This document shows, piece after piece, positions 1 through 8,619 of a stretch of DNA of 64,000 nt (within the stretch, counting starts at the first letter, position 1; each line of letters starts with the position of its first letter). Both the position numbers and the translations under genes were made by a program. A model generated the notes under the pieces. That model saw only the letters and a program-made list of their open reading frames with translations. It had not been told where the DNA came from and ran no database searches. Source of the stretch: Bradyrhizobium campsiandrae (GTDB lineage Bacteria; Pseudomonadota; Alphaproteobacteria; Rhizobiales; Xanthobacteraceae); the NCBI RefSeq assembly GCF_014529705.1, contig NZ_JAANIH010000003.1, positions 124,001 through 188,000 on the forward strand, read 5' to 3'.

Positions 1-1091
1 CCGACATTGATGGTCATGTCGTCGCGCGTCTTCCAGTTGCGCGGATTGACGTCGACCCAGGCGTTGCGGAGCCGCACGACCTCCTGGCGCTGACCGTGCT
101 TGTGGATCGTTCCGTGCAGCAGGGCAAAGATGTCGCGGACGCCTTCGGCCATGATGCGCGCGATCAGCTTGATCCGCATCTGCGAGGCCGAGAACACCTG
201 CGCAACCGCGGTGGCCGACTGGTTCTGCAAAGCGTTGGCGTCGATGCCCTGCGCCTGCTTGCCGAGACCGGTGCGGCTCTCGACCTCGGCATCGACATAT
301 TGCAGCATCGGATAGATCGACGTGGTGATATCAGGCACCACCTGCCAATTGAGCCCGCCCGCCGTCTTGGTGCGGACCACGCCGCCCGGCCGCGACACCA
401 GGAGATCATCCAGCGTGTTCGGCCCGGCGTTCTGCTCGGCGACCTCTACGCGCGGATTGTTGTGCAAATAGAGATTGTCGAGCGCGCCGCGCTTCAGCGC
501 AGTCTTCTCCCGCTGCAACGGCATCACGAGGTCGGCGATCGAGCGGCCGAAGAAGCGATGCGTCACCGGCACCGGCGTCGTGGCGGCGAACGGCATCTGG
601 TCGAACGGCGTGATGCACTCCTTGCCGTCCTTGCGCAGGATCTCGGCCTGGTCGCCGCCGGTGATGACTTGATAGAGGCAGGGGCGGTCCGAGCCCTCGT
701 AGTCCATCCGCACGTAATGCTCAGTGATGCGCACCAGCCGCGCCGCCGCATTGGCGCTGCCGCCTCCGGCAGTTGCGGACAGATGCTCTTCCACGGTGTC
801 GCGCGCCAGCGTCTCGATCTCGGTCGTGCCGGTCTGCGGCCGCAACGCCCTGATCTGGCCCGCGTCAAATCCTTCCGCGATGAGCTCCGCCTCGGTCTTG
901 GTGACGACCTCGTGGAAGCAATAATTGCAATCGCGGATGCTGCGCGCACCGCGTTCGATGCCGAATTCTTCCGGCGGCACCCCCATGACCCGCGCCTGCG
1001 CAAGCTTACGCGTGGTGACGATGGTGACGTCATGCGTGACAAGAGAGCCCATCGGCGCAGGCGGCGCCGGGACAAGCAAAGGAATAGGCAT
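1..1091 (-). CDS. Phage portal protein, C-terminal part (cut by window edge)
   Basis: Reverse-strand translation from ATG at 1091 is open to the window edge (at least 363 residues). It reads like the body of a podovirus/P22-type portal protein. Early there is the segment VPPEEFGIERGARSIRDC, then a long helical region with MPLQREKTALKRGALDN. This frame is the natural continuation of the portal N-terminal piece at 2781-3416, but about 1.7 kb of unrelated genes separates them. The portal forms the dodecameric ring through which terminase loads DNA. A weak AAGAG lies 9 nt before the ATG, so this part may or may not be translated on its own. Most likely a disrupted gene. Confidence 0.8.
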   Translation of the reverse strand, partial: MPIPLLVPAPPAPMGSLVTHDVTIVTTRKLAQARVMGVPPEEFGIERGARSIRDCNYCFHEVVTKTEAELIAEGFDAGQIRALRPQTGTTEIETLARDTVEEHLSATAGGGSANAAARLVRITEHYVRMDYEGSDRPCLYQVITGGDQAEILRKDGKECITPFDQMPFAATTPVPVTHRFFGRSIADLVMPLQREKTALKRGALDNLYLHNNPRVEVAEQNAGPNTLDDLLVSRPGGVVRTKTAGGLNWQVVPDITTSIYPMLQYVDAEVESRTGLGKQAQGIDANALQNQSATAVAQVFSASQMRIKLIARIMAEGVRDIFALLHGTIHKHGQRQEVVRLRNAWVDVNPRNWKTRDDMTINV

Positions 1092-1121
1092 GTGTGATTG
1101 AACTCTTGGTTCTGCGCAAGG

Positions 1122-1144
1122 GCCCGCCGCGCGATGCGGCGGGT
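1122..1144 (-). terminator. GC hairpin after the transglycosylase gene
   Basis: An 8-bp inverted repeat (CCCGCCGC / GCGGCGGG) with a 5-nt loop lies directly after the minus-strand stop at 1149. There is no T-run, so termination is only suggested. Confidence 0.4.
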
Positions 1145-1148
1145 CGGG

Positions 1149-1860
1149 TTAGTAACCGTTATTGCGCATGTAATCCTGAATCAGGCCGAGCAGTCCGCCG
1201 GTGGACTCTGGCGCCGTCGTACCCGGATCGTTGGCCGCATTTTGCCGCGAGAGAGGTGCTGTGCTGCTGCGCGAAGATGAAGCCCATTCGGTCAATCCGC
1301 GGCTGCGATCAGCCGCAAGCAGCGCCTCGAGCGGAAACCGCACGGGCGGCAACGCAGCGCTGCCGCCACCGCTCGCGCCTGAACTCACCGGACCAGATGC
1401 GCCGCCGAGAGAACTCCACTTGCCGAAGCGATCGGCGGCATCCCGCTGTCTTGCCCCGAAGGAAAGGGTTGGCCTGAATGGCGTCGTCGTTGAGGATCGA
1501 TTCCACCGGCGCATTCGGATCCGCCTTCATCAATCTGACGCCGCCGCCCGGGCCGGCAAAGTGCATGAGATAGGTCGAGGCCGGTGTGACGGGGACGCCG
1601 GCCTGACCAAGCCTCGTTTCGTTTTCGGCTGCGTATCTGGCCGTCATCTCCTTCGAAAGGTCGGGGTTTTTCCGAAGCTCGAGAATCTCCGCGTCGGATT
1701 TGCCGTCTGCCAGATCGTGCCGGTAGCGCCTGATCACGTCGAGCCGGGTCGCGTTGATGAACTGCCCGAGCCCGAGTGCGCTCGCCGTCTTGTTCGGCTC
1801 GTTCGCCTTTTTCACATTGCCGCTGCTCTCGGCAGAAATGATCTTGTCGAGAATATTCAT
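1149..1860 (-). pseudogene. Phage-type lytic transglycosylase, frameshifted
   Basis: Start ATG at 1860 has a perfect GGAGG 6 nt upstream. The first ~140 residues (MNILDKIISAESSGN, then ASALGLGQFI) match an SLT-like muramidase N-terminus with catalytic Glu in the ESSGN motif and the LGLGQF block. Near 1440-1450, after NPFLRGKT, the reading runs out into a low-quality arginine-rich tail. The neighbouring frame continues with AADRFGKWSSLGG and stops at 1149 in NNGY. DRFG-W is also seen twice in the protein at 5856, so the second frame is probably the genuine C-terminus. A +1 shift is needed to join them. Family role: local peptidoglycan opening by phage or cargo systems. Confidence 0.6.
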
Positions 1861-1871
1861 TTGGCCTCCGC

Positions 1872-1903
1872 AAAAGAGAACGGCGGCCACGAGGACCGCC
1901 GTT
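1872..1903 (-). terminator. Rho-independent terminator after the Ivy gene
   Basis: Read on the minus strand: stem AACGGCGG, 9-nt loop, CCGCCGTT, followed by CTCTTTT. It sits between the lysozyme-inhibitor gene and the RBS of the transglycosylase gene. Confidence 0.7.
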
Positions 1904-1944
1904 CAACTCCAAAATCAACGTTTGATCAACGCGCCATCGATGCG

Positions 1945-2760
1945 CTACTTGCCATCAGCGCGTCCCCACTTGCGCTCACTGGGATCGAGCGCCTCTCTCA
2001 TCGCCGCGGCCTGCGCATCGTTTGGTGCACCGAGGTAGGACATCACCCCCTCATGGACCACCACACCCCACGCCTTTGCGCCCTCAGGCGCAAACAGGAC
2101 GGCCAGGTGGGTGTCGGCGCAACTGAATTCAACGGCACAGACGGTGAATACCTCGTATGTGACTCCCTGGATGTCCACCGGCTCGGCGTCGGTCGTCGTG
2201 TAAGCTACCTTATTCCGGGCGAGAACATCCCGCGCCCAGTCCGGCAGCTGGCCGGCCTGCTCGATCAGATTCTTCGAGGCTTGCGCGTAGGCCGGCTTCT
2301 TGAGCGCGTCGAACAGATATGACGTCGTCATCTTCGGCACAGGCTCGGGAACATAGAGCGCCCGCTTCAGCACCGCCTGCTGCGCCTCGCTTGGAGCTCC
2401 GACGTAGGACACAACCCCTTTCTCGCGCAGTCCGGCCCAGGCCTGCGTGCCATCAGGCGCAAACATCAGGACGATCGAAGTATCGATGCATTTTGTCACC
2501 CGCACGCAAATGTCGAACAGCTCGTATTTGGTCCCGTCGATCTCGTGAGTGAAGCGCGGGCTGCTCACATAAGCGCCGTTCCTCTTGAGGACTTCACGGG
2601 TCCAGCTCGGCGCCTTGTCGAGCAGCACAGTCAAGGCCTGAACGTAGGCCGGCTTTTGCAGGACACCGGAGAGATAACCGATCGCCACCGCGGACGGGCT
2701 CGCGGCCAACATGGCCACCAAGCCCGCTGCCATCATCATCCAACGAAACTGCCGTCGCAT
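1945..2760 (-). CDS. Secreted tandem Ivy-type lysozyme inhibitor
   Basis: 271 residues from ATG 2760 (GGGAGCAGG upstream). An alternative GTG at 2784 overlaps the portal-fragment stop. A signal peptide opens the protein (MRRQFRW, hydrophobic stretch, ASPSAVA), so it should act in the periplasm. Two homologous repeats follow, about residues 30-130 and 150-260. Each has YLxxxLxKPAYxQA at its start, WxR(D/E)VL in the middle, a C-x5-C loop (CVRVTKC, CAVEFSC), an LMFAP/LFAPEG strand and a YxGAPxxAQ end. This is the Ivy (inhibitor of vertebrate lysozyme) plan, duplicated. E. coli Ivy has CKPHDC in the loop; neither repeat here has the His, so C-type lysozyme inhibition is not assured. It sits inside a split portal gene beside a muramidase gene. 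Confidence 0.72.
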   Translation of the reverse strand: MRRQFRWMMMAAGLVAMLAASPSAVAIGYLSGVLQKPAYVQALTVLLDKAPSWTREVLKRNGAYVSSPRFTHEIDGTKYELFDICVRVTKCIDTSIVLMFAPDGTQAWAGLREKGVVSYVGAPSEAQQAVLKRALYVPEPVPKMTTSYLFDALKKPAYAQASKNLIEQAGQLPDWARDVLARNKVAYTTTDAEPVDIQGVTYEVFTVCAVEFSCADTHLAVLFAPEGAKAWGVVVHEGVMSYLGAPNDAQAAAMREALDPSERKWGRADGK

Positions 2761-2780
2761 GCCTGCTCCCTCGATCGCCT

Positions 2781-3416
2781 TCACTCGAGGTTCCTCACTA
2801 CCACAGGTGGCGACCGCTGTTCCAGACCATTGGCCTTCGATGATGAGGCGATCCGCGATTCATCCGGCTGACCCATCCCATCATGCACCGTGTGCGCGAC
2901 GATCTTCATCGCCCCGTTCGATTCCGCGACATCCTGGGCAAGCAGCGCGAACTGGTCGTCGGTGAGATCGTAATAGGTCTCGCGGCTCTCTTCTTCCCGC
3001 TCCTCCCACCAGACCTTGACGATGCCGACCTTCGAGAGCAGCGCGTCCTTGATGAAGCCGTAGAGCACCATGAAGCCCGGGTTCTGCTGCATGAAGACGT
3101 GATTGACGTAGTCCGTCTCCTGCTGCGCGGCGAGGACGTCGTCCGGGCCGACCGGCTCGAACCGCACCACCTCGTCGGCGCCAGCAAAGATGTCCATCAA
3201 CTGCGGCATCAGGCCTTCGATGGCGTCGGCGACGTCGGTCGACACGGCGCGGGAGCGGCCGTCCTGCGCCGGCATGTCCTTGCGCATGTCGCCGAGATAA
3301 TAGTCCATCGCATCGGCCCGCTCTTCGGCGAGCCGCGCGGCCGACATCGCGGCAAGCGCGTTGGCTTTTTCGCTGGCGAGCATCGCCTTCACTTCGGAGA
3401 TCGACATTTTGGGCAT
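2781..3416 (-). CDS. Phage portal protein, N-terminal part (interrupted)
   Basis: Start ATG at 3416 with AAGG 8 nt upstream; 211 residues. Portal-like features: an acidic-helical N-terminus, YLGDMRKDMPAQDGRS with SRAVSTDVADAIEGLMP, then ETDYVNHVFMQQNPGF and SKVGIVKVWWEER, typical of the podovirus portal wing. The family similarity ends near MKIVAHTVHDG (about position 2885). The last ~30 residues (from MGQPDE to RNLE) look foreign. The missing body of the portal resumes at 1091. The stop overlaps a GTG in front of the Ivy gene. Confidence 0.75.
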   Translation of the reverse strand: MPKMSISEVKAMLASEKANALAAMSAARLAEERADAMDYYLGDMRKDMPAQDGRSRAVSTDVADAIEGLMPQLMDIFAGADEVVRFEPVGPDDVLAAQQETDYVNHVFMQQNPGFMVLYGFIKDALLSKVGIVKVWWEEREEESRETYYDLTDDQFALLAQDVAESNGAMKIVAHTVHDGMGQPDESRIASSSKANGLEQRSPPVVVRNLE

Positions 3417-3510
3417 TGCTGACCTTTTGGTTGGCAGCGCGGCGGACATCACGCCGCAAAGCATAACGGGACATCATCGGCCGCAGGCGTCATCGCGCGC
3501 GGCGCATCTC

Positions 3511-4797
3511 TCACACCCACCCCTGCTCCGCATAGCGGATCGGCCGGTTGAACGCGGCCACCCGGCCCGGCTGCTCATAGCAGATCGCCATCAGCCCGAG
3601 CGCATCCGCCGCGTGGCTCGACCAGTCGTGCTCGGGTCCGAGCCCGATGTTGCGCGTCTCGTCCTTGCGCTCGTGATAGAAGCCGAGCGCCTCGCGCCCC
3701 GGCTCGGTCGTCTCCGCGTTGAACCAGAGCTGCGGCGCGAGCCGCCGCAGCGCCTCGATCCGCATCATCGCCGCGCCCGGCCCCTGGTTCTTCACCGGCG
3801 GCTCGACCGCAAAGCCGGCCTCGCGCAAATGATCCTCATAGCGCTTGCCGGTGATGGCGTTCGTGGCGACGCCGTCATGCGGCAGATAGAGGATCGCCTT
3901 GTCGTAGCCGCGCGCGCGCAGCCAGCCGACGTGAAACGCCAGCACCTGGCCGACGCTCTCGTAGTAATCCAGCACGCGGATTTCGTGACCCACCCATTGC
4001 ACGATCCAGATCGTGAACGCATCCGCCGCAGCCCCGGCACCGCCGATATCGATGAAGGCACGCAGCGGCAGCAGCGGATCGGCGGCAACCTTTCCGATCC
4101 GCCCCTCAGCTCGCGCCTGCGACAGCAGCGCGGCAAAATACGCGCCCTCGAAGGCGCGCGCATAGTCGCCTTCCCAGATGTGATCGTAGCGCTCCGGATA
4201 GAGTTTTTGGTCGAGCAGCCGCTCCTCCTCCAGCACATCGGGAAACCAGGGATTGTCGCGCCAATTGGCCTTCACCACCAGCGCGCCGTCGGGCTGACGG
4301 GTACGCAGAAAATCGTCGATCGCATCGCTCTTGCGGCACGGATTCCAGCTCGCCCACAACTCGGAATCCTTGGCGCGGATGGTCGGCCGCAGCAGCGCGA
4401 GGCTGCGCGCGCTCAAGCCTTGCGCCTCGTCGATCCAGGCGATGCGGAATCCCTCCAGGGACTTGATCGTATCCGCCGTGTGGTCTTGAAGCCCGCGGAA
4501 GATGATCAGCCCGTCGCCCGGCGTCTCGATCTTGTCGCTGAAGACTTTAAAGCCGTGCCCGAGCCCGAGGCTCGCGATCTTGCCCTCGATCAACCGCTTG
4601 GACGATTGCGCCAGCGAATGCTGCGCCTCGCGGATGCAGACCGCCAGCGTGCCGCGCTCGGCCTGGCAGGTCTCGACCAGCAGCTCGCCGAAGAAATGCG
4701 ACTTGCCCGAGCCGCGCCCGCCGTAAACGCCCTTGTAGCGCGCCGGCTTCAGCAGCGGCGCGAAGATTTTTGCGGTTGGAATTTTCAGGGTCGACAA
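3511..4797 (-). CDS. Phage terminase large subunit (PBSX/terminase_3 type)
   Basis: 428 residues. The start is TTG at 4797, since an in-frame TAA lies 21 nt upstream. Walker A GGRGSGKS at residues 26-33, Walker B-like WIDEAQ at 121-126, and the C-terminal nuclease half beginning near AFIDIGGAGAAADAF. The C-terminal block HAADALGLMAICYE is also typical. It pumps DNA through the portal ring into the procapsid. The gene appears full length, unlike the portal gene next to it. No capsid or scaffold genes follow inside the window, so prophage completeness cannot be judged. Confidence 0.92.
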   Translation of the reverse strand: MSTLKIPTAKIFAPLLKPARYKGVYGGRGSGKSHFFGELLVETCQAERGTLAVCIREAQHSLAQSSKRLIEGKIASLGLGHGFKVFSDKIETPGDGLIIFRGLQDHTADTIKSLEGFRIAWIDEAQGLSARSLALLRPTIRAKDSELWASWNPCRKSDAIDDFLRTRQPDGALVVKANWRDNPWFPDVLEEERLLDQKLYPERYDHIWEGDYARAFEGAYFAALLSQARAEGRIGKVAADPLLPLRAFIDIGGAGAAADAFTIWIVQWVGHEIRVLDYYESVGQVLAFHVGWLRARGYDKAILYLPHDGVATNAITGKRYEDHLREAGFAVEPPVKNQGPGAAMMRIEALRRLAPQLWFNAETTEPGREALGFYHERKDETRNIGLGPEHDWSSHAADALGLMAICYEQPGRVAAFNRPIRYAEQGWV

Positions 4798-4946
4798 TGG
4801 ATGTGCTCGCTCGACTTACGGCAGGCCGATGCGCGGATTCTGTCCTATTGCAGCGATCGGGTGCAGCGGGTTTTTACTGCGCAGCGCAAGACCAGCAAGC
4901 AGACAAGGAACCAGCTGCTTGAAATGTCTGGAAGCTCTTCGAATTG

Positions 4947-5033
4947 AAAACCCGCGACCGATTGTCCGGCGCGGGTTGAGCTACATATTTCGATGATTCC
5001 ACTCTGCCAGTGTTTTGCCCGACGTGTCAAACG
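4947..5033 (-). repeat. Repeat module copy 1 (core plus hairpin)
   Basis: Core 4989-5033, hairpin 4947-4977 (ACCCGCG / CGCGGGT, then TTTTC on the minus strand). On the minus strand it reads TTGACACGTCGGGCAAAACA first, then the hairpin. It lies 150 nt upstream of the terminase start. Confidence 0.85.
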
Positions 5034-5071
5034 ATCAGTCGCGCAGAGTTCAATTTCAGATTTCTGACGCC

Positions 5072-5410
5072 TCAAACGTCGGCGCCGCTCTCACTCACGC
5101 CGGACTTTTCCGGATGCACGATGATGCGCTCGATCCGGTGGACCAATTCCAGCAGGCCGTCTTCGCCATTCTCGATCGGTTGCGCCACCTTGCCCCAGCC
5201 TCGATCGAGGATCGCGTTGGCGGCCGACACGCGGGCCGCGGGCGTCGCATCGTTGCTGCGCATGATGCCGACGAGCACGTTGATCGCAGTCCTGGTGTGG
5301 CTGCGCGCCAGCGAGCGAATCTCGGTCAGCGTTCGCGCCTTCGCCGTTCTCCTCGCCACGGGCCGGTAGACATCCGCGACCTTGGGTTCGTATTCAAGAT
5401 CGTCGCTCAT
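5072..5410 (-). CDS. Small conserved protein beside terminase (possible small-terminase-like helper)
   Basis: 112 residues from ATG 5410, which overlaps the stop of the 23-residue ORF upstream (ATGA). The charged N-terminus is followed by a helical body (TEIRSLARSHTRTAINVLVGIM), then ARVSAANAILDRGWGK and a RIERIIVHPE end. The gene at 14943-15332 is a clear paralogue sharing LARS-T-TA-VL, DRGWGK-AQP and RIER-IVHP. Its position directly before terminase suggests a DNA-packaging role, but no HTH can be assigned by eye. Confidence 0.75.
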   Translation of the reverse strand: MSDDLEYEPKVADVYRPVARRTAKARTLTEIRSLARSHTRTAINVLVGIMRSNDATPAARVSAANAILDRGWGKVAQPIENGEDGLLELVHRIERIIVHPEKSGVSESGADV

Positions 5411-5478
5411 GCAAAACTCTCCCACGCGACAATCGCGACCAGACCCGCAAGCGCGAGCGATATCAGATAGACCGTCAT
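5407..5478 (-). CDS. 23-residue single-helix membrane peptide
   Basis: ATG at 5478 preceded by TTGGAGGAACG, an ideal RBS. The product is MTVYLISLALAGLVAIVAWE plus SFA, a single hydrophobic helix. Its stop overlaps the next start as ATGA, so it may be a real microprotein or a leader ORF coupling translation of the 112-residue gene. Confidence 0.6.
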   Translation of the reverse strand: MTVYLISLALAGLVAIVAWESFA

Positions 5479-5731
5479 CGTTCCTCCAACAAAAACAACA
5501 TTGCGGCAGATCGCGGCACGATGCGCGATCGTTTCGGCGCGAACCTTATCCCCGTCTCGCGGAGACCGCGGCGGCGCAAGCAAAGGCTCGCGCCGCGGGC
5601 CGGCACTTTCGCGCGTGCACGGCCAATAGATGGTTCGGACGGCGGCGCGCTGATCGGCGCTCCATGAACGCGTTTCAACGAGGGCGAGGCCGCGATGCGC
5701 GGGACGCCGTCCGATTTCTGAAATCGAAACG

Positions 5732-5821
5732 AAAAAGCCCGCAGCGGATGCTTCCGCGCGGGCCACACAAACTCATTTCGATGATGCCACTATGCCAGTG
5801 TTTTGCCCGACGTGTCAAACG
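5732..5821 (-). repeat. Repeat module copy 2
   Basis: Core 5777-5820, hairpin 5737-5766 with a five-T run on the minus strand. TTGACA intact. It lies between the AHH toxin gene end (5856) and the microprotein start (5478). Otherwise the 5479-5855 gap holds no supported gene. Confidence 0.85.
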
Positions 5822-5855
5822 CGCCGAGACGCGCTGGGAAATCCGTAGCAGACCT

Positions 5856-7505
5856 TCAATCCTGGCGGAGCAGCGGTTGTATCCAACGGGAGAACCATTC
5901 TTCTGCATCGTTACCTGGGCTGGGTGAGGCTCCCAATCCCCAGATCGGCGGTGGAATAACAAAGCTCGGCCCATCAGCGAATGTGCCAACCGGGCTGCTG
6001 ACCTGCTGTGGCCGCTTTCCTTGCTCTTGCCAATTGCCAAATCGATTGTCGAATTCGGGAGAGGCCAGATACGGCACCGGCGCGCTGCCTGATTCAAACA
6101 CGCTGCCGGCATTCGAGGCGTTTACGCGGGTGAGACGGCGGACCTCGTCGGGCGCGGTTGCTCCGGCAGGAGCAGCTAGGGCTTGCGGATTGCTAGACGG
6201 CTGAGATGATGCAGCGACAGCTGGAATGCCTGGCCAATTGCCGAAGCGATCATTGAATGTGCCAGGGCGCGCCGGATCTTGATCGGCAGCGTTGTCCGTC
6301 AGCGACCGCGCACTCGATTGAGCTCCGAGTATCCCCCCACCCTTGCTGTTAGCGTTCGATGAAACAGCAGTGCCGAACGGATCGTAGGGAGGCGCACCGG
6401 TGGCAAATACCCCGCCGCTGGCGTCATTGCCCGGCCGTGCTTTAGCAGGCGAGGTCGCAGCTATACCTGCTCCACCCAGAAGGCCCAAGCCCCACGCCCA
6501 CGCCGGTAACGTGGGTAACGCGGGTATAACGAACGGCGCTGCCAGGCCGAGTGCTGCTCCGCCGAACAACCAGGGAAGCGCATCCTGCGCGACAGATGAC
6601 TTGCTGTCGGAGTCACGCATCAGAGGATTCTCATGATATGGAAGTGGCGCCCCGGTCATCGGATCGAATTCGAGGACAAGCGGATCTGACGGCGTTGCGG
6701 CACTTGGCGGCAGCTGTCCGAATCGTTGCCAATCTGAACTGGCCGCGGGGAAGCCAGACAATCCATAGGTCCAACGCGGGTCACTCCGGGCGAAGCCTTC
6801 CGGAGTGAACTGTGGAGGAACGGATGGAATGAAGCCCGGCAACTGCGGAACATGGTTCGGATTGATGGCCTCTGAGCCAGGCAAACGAAAATCGTCATCA
6901 GCAACCACGAACTTCTTTCGCCACGGCGTTCCAACCAAATCCTTGTTTCTCGGAGTGATGTTAAGTCCGGGATTATCCTTGATTGCTTTGCTTAGCAGCT
7001 TTTCCCTCGTGGCATTTCCCAGGATTGCTGCAAATTTCCCCAGATGGTCGTATCCTGCCTCCGCATTCGTCTGATCAGATTTCCCGAGCGCATCAACTTG
7101 CTTCCGGTTGTTCTTCCGATATTCTCCATTGCGTTCGACAACCTTCTTAGCTCCTCGAGCCACTTCTTTACCGGTCCCTCCATTTGGCACATTTGTGTAG
7201 AGATCGCCGTTGACAAGACCGACGCGCATTGCATCGATCAAGTTGCGTATCTGCTTTTTACGTAGTCTTGGATTCTTTTCTTTTGCGATCTGTTCAAGAG
7301 TCCGTCGAACCGCCTCGTAATAAAGAGGATCATGCCCGCCGGGGTGCGGCGATACGCCCATCTTTCTGGCCAACCCATAATTTGCTGGCAGATAAATCAG
7401 GTTGCGCAGAGCCTCCACGCCAAACTCCCGCTTATCCAAGCCTCGAAACGCCGGGTGACCTTTAAATTTTCTCGGTATGATATGATGTTCCCACAGAATT
7501 GCCAT
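5856..7505 (-). CDS. AHH-type HNH nuclease toxin with proline-rich C-terminal region
   Basis: 549 residues from ATG 7505 (GGGGA 6 nt upstream); a GTG at 7598 is a poorer start. Residues 5-80 hold WEHHIIPRKFKGHPAF, NLIYLPANYGLA and SPHPGGHDPLYYEAVR, the His-rich core of the AHH subfamily of HNH/Endo VII nucleases used as polymorphic toxins. A hydrophobic stretch follows near residues 315-355 (PWLFGGAALGLAAPFVIP region), then Pro/Ser/Gly-rich sequence with two DRFGNW boxes. The nuclease is N-terminal, whereas such toxins normally carry it at the C-terminus behind trafficking domains. Either the N-terminal delivery part was lost or this is a different domain order. The Imm11 gene is 395 bp upstream on the same strand. 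Confidence 0.7.
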   Translation of the reverse strand: MAILWEHHIIPRKFKGHPAFRGLDKREFGVEALRNLIYLPANYGLARKMGVSPHPGGHDPLYYEAVRRTLEQIAKEKNPRLRKKQIRNLIDAMRVGLVNGDLYTNVPNGGTGKEVARGAKKVVERNGEYRKNNRKQVDALGKSDQTNAEAGYDHLGKFAAILGNATREKLLSKAIKDNPGLNITPRNKDLVGTPWRKKFVVADDDFRLPGSEAINPNHVPQLPGFIPSVPPQFTPEGFARSDPRWTYGLSGFPAASSDWQRFGQLPPSAATPSDPLVLEFDPMTGAPLPYHENPLMRDSDSKSSVAQDALPWLFGGAALGLAAPFVIPALPTLPAWAWGLGLLGGAGIAATSPAKARPGNDASGGVFATGAPPYDPFGTAVSSNANSKGGGILGAQSSARSLTDNAADQDPARPGTFNDRFGNWPGIPAVAASSQPSSNPQALAAPAGATAPDEVRRLTRVNASNAGSVFESGSAPVPYLASPEFDNRFGNWQEQGKRPQQVSSPVGTFADGPSFVIPPPIWGLGASPSPGNDAEEWFSRWIQPLLRQD

Positions 7506-7900
7506 GGCGTCCCCAATGGCGCAGACTTTGCGCGTGTTGAATGTCGTCGGCTGTTCGGCGGGCTTTGCCAGGCGGCGAAAAAGTGCATCGCGCAACACCG
7601 CGCCTATGCATCGCCGGCTGCGCGTTCTCGGCGCACGCCAGTCGGTCCAAGAAACCTGATGATTTCAGTGGCGGTCGCTGAGAAGCTTGATCACGCAGTC
7701 TCGCGTTTTGGTTCTGAGAACCGACGAGCCCGCGCAAGTGCCACCGTCGGGCCGAGATGCGACGGCAGCCGACAGAAACGAAGAGATGGATCTATGATGA
7801 ACTAGAGATCGGTCGCCGCATCGGAGATGCCGGATCGAAAATTTTCGGCGTATTGCCCTGGAAAAGACTGCTGTGAGGCAGCGCTGAAGACGGCTTTGTC
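7506..7900. other. 395-bp gap between toxin and immunity genes, no gene seen
   Basis: Both strands contain only short, unconvincing reading frames. On the minus strand the toxin frame stays open to 7598 but without a good start. The gap could hold the eroded N-terminal part of the toxin gene. Confidence 0.4.
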
Positions 7901-8536
7901 TCACCGGTCATTCAGAACATCAGTAAAGTATATCTTCAAGCCTGCCGACTTGCAGGCATTCTTCAGATCGTCGTCGCAAATTTCGCAGGAATCGTCATGG
8001 GCCATACGAAAGATATGAGCATCGCCGATCAAGTCTTCCCGAAACACCAGTTCACGTCGCCCGAAAAACTCATGGTACTTTCGACCGAAGGTCAGCTTAC
8101 GTCGATCGTCGTCGATACCAATGTTCGAACGTGACCGGCCCTCATCCAGCGCGTCGAGAACACGAACGACCTGACAGAGCCAATATGGCGGCCCATCCCA
8201 GGTTCCCTTCCGGACCCGCACCGTGCATGGCGCAAACACAAACCCGTTCGGGTCGACAGACTCGAACACAGCCTTTGTCCGATCGGAAATCAGCCATGCA
8301 TACCAAAGAGGTGCAAGATCCCGCGGGCGACGTGCAGCGGACGGGCTAAAAAGGATGCGTGGGGTTTCTGCCAGGCCAGAGATGCGTTCTAAACCGGACG
8401 GGAGTTCCTTCTCATTCTCCAGTTCGAAGCTGAATCCGTCGCCGCCCGATCGATAGGGGTCGACTCGATAAAACTTTCTTTTGCGCGCGACTGCCTCCGG
8501 GCGCCGCGGACGCTTTTTGCCTGGGGACACAGTCAT
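7901..8536 (-). CDS. Imm11 (DUF1629) family immunity protein
   Basis: 211 residues. A basic N-terminus (PGKKRPRRPEAVARKRKFY) is followed by the family's layout: FYRVDPYRSGGDGF; a WYAW/FESVDP middle; the diagnostic VVRVLDALDEGRSR; and LIGDAHIFRMAHD with a C-terminal LKSAG-like KSAGLKIYFTDV. Imm11 proteins neutralise polymorphic toxins, including HNH-type nucleases. It lies upstream of and co-directional with the AHH toxin gene, so it is the likely cognate immunity. No signal peptide is present, so it should be cytosolic. Confidence 0.72.
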   Translation of the reverse strand: MTVSPGKKRPRRPEAVARKRKFYRVDPYRSGGDGFSFELENEKELPSGLERISGLAETPRILFSPSAARRPRDLAPLWYAWLISDRTKAVFESVDPNGFVFAPCTVRVRKGTWDGPPYWLCQVVRVLDALDEGRSRSNIGIDDDRRKLTFGRKYHEFFGRRELVFREDLIGDAHIFRMAHDDSCEICDDDLKNACKSAGLKIYFTDVLNDR

Positions 8537-8619
8537 GATTGCGTCTTCTCAGGGTGTCTCATTCTCGGCTTTTCACGCGAGATCCCGCCAAGCATTGCCA
8601 GTTTGCTTCTCGTGCTCAA

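Noticed and set aside
96..1097. 333-residue plus-strand ORF
   Set aside because: It mirrors the real portal frame on the minus strand; its Arg/His/Asp-rich composition is typical of an antisense shadow.
1..3416. Intein or intron explaining the split portal
   Set aside because: The insert contains stop codons and two independent genes with their own RBS and no splicing-domain motifs.
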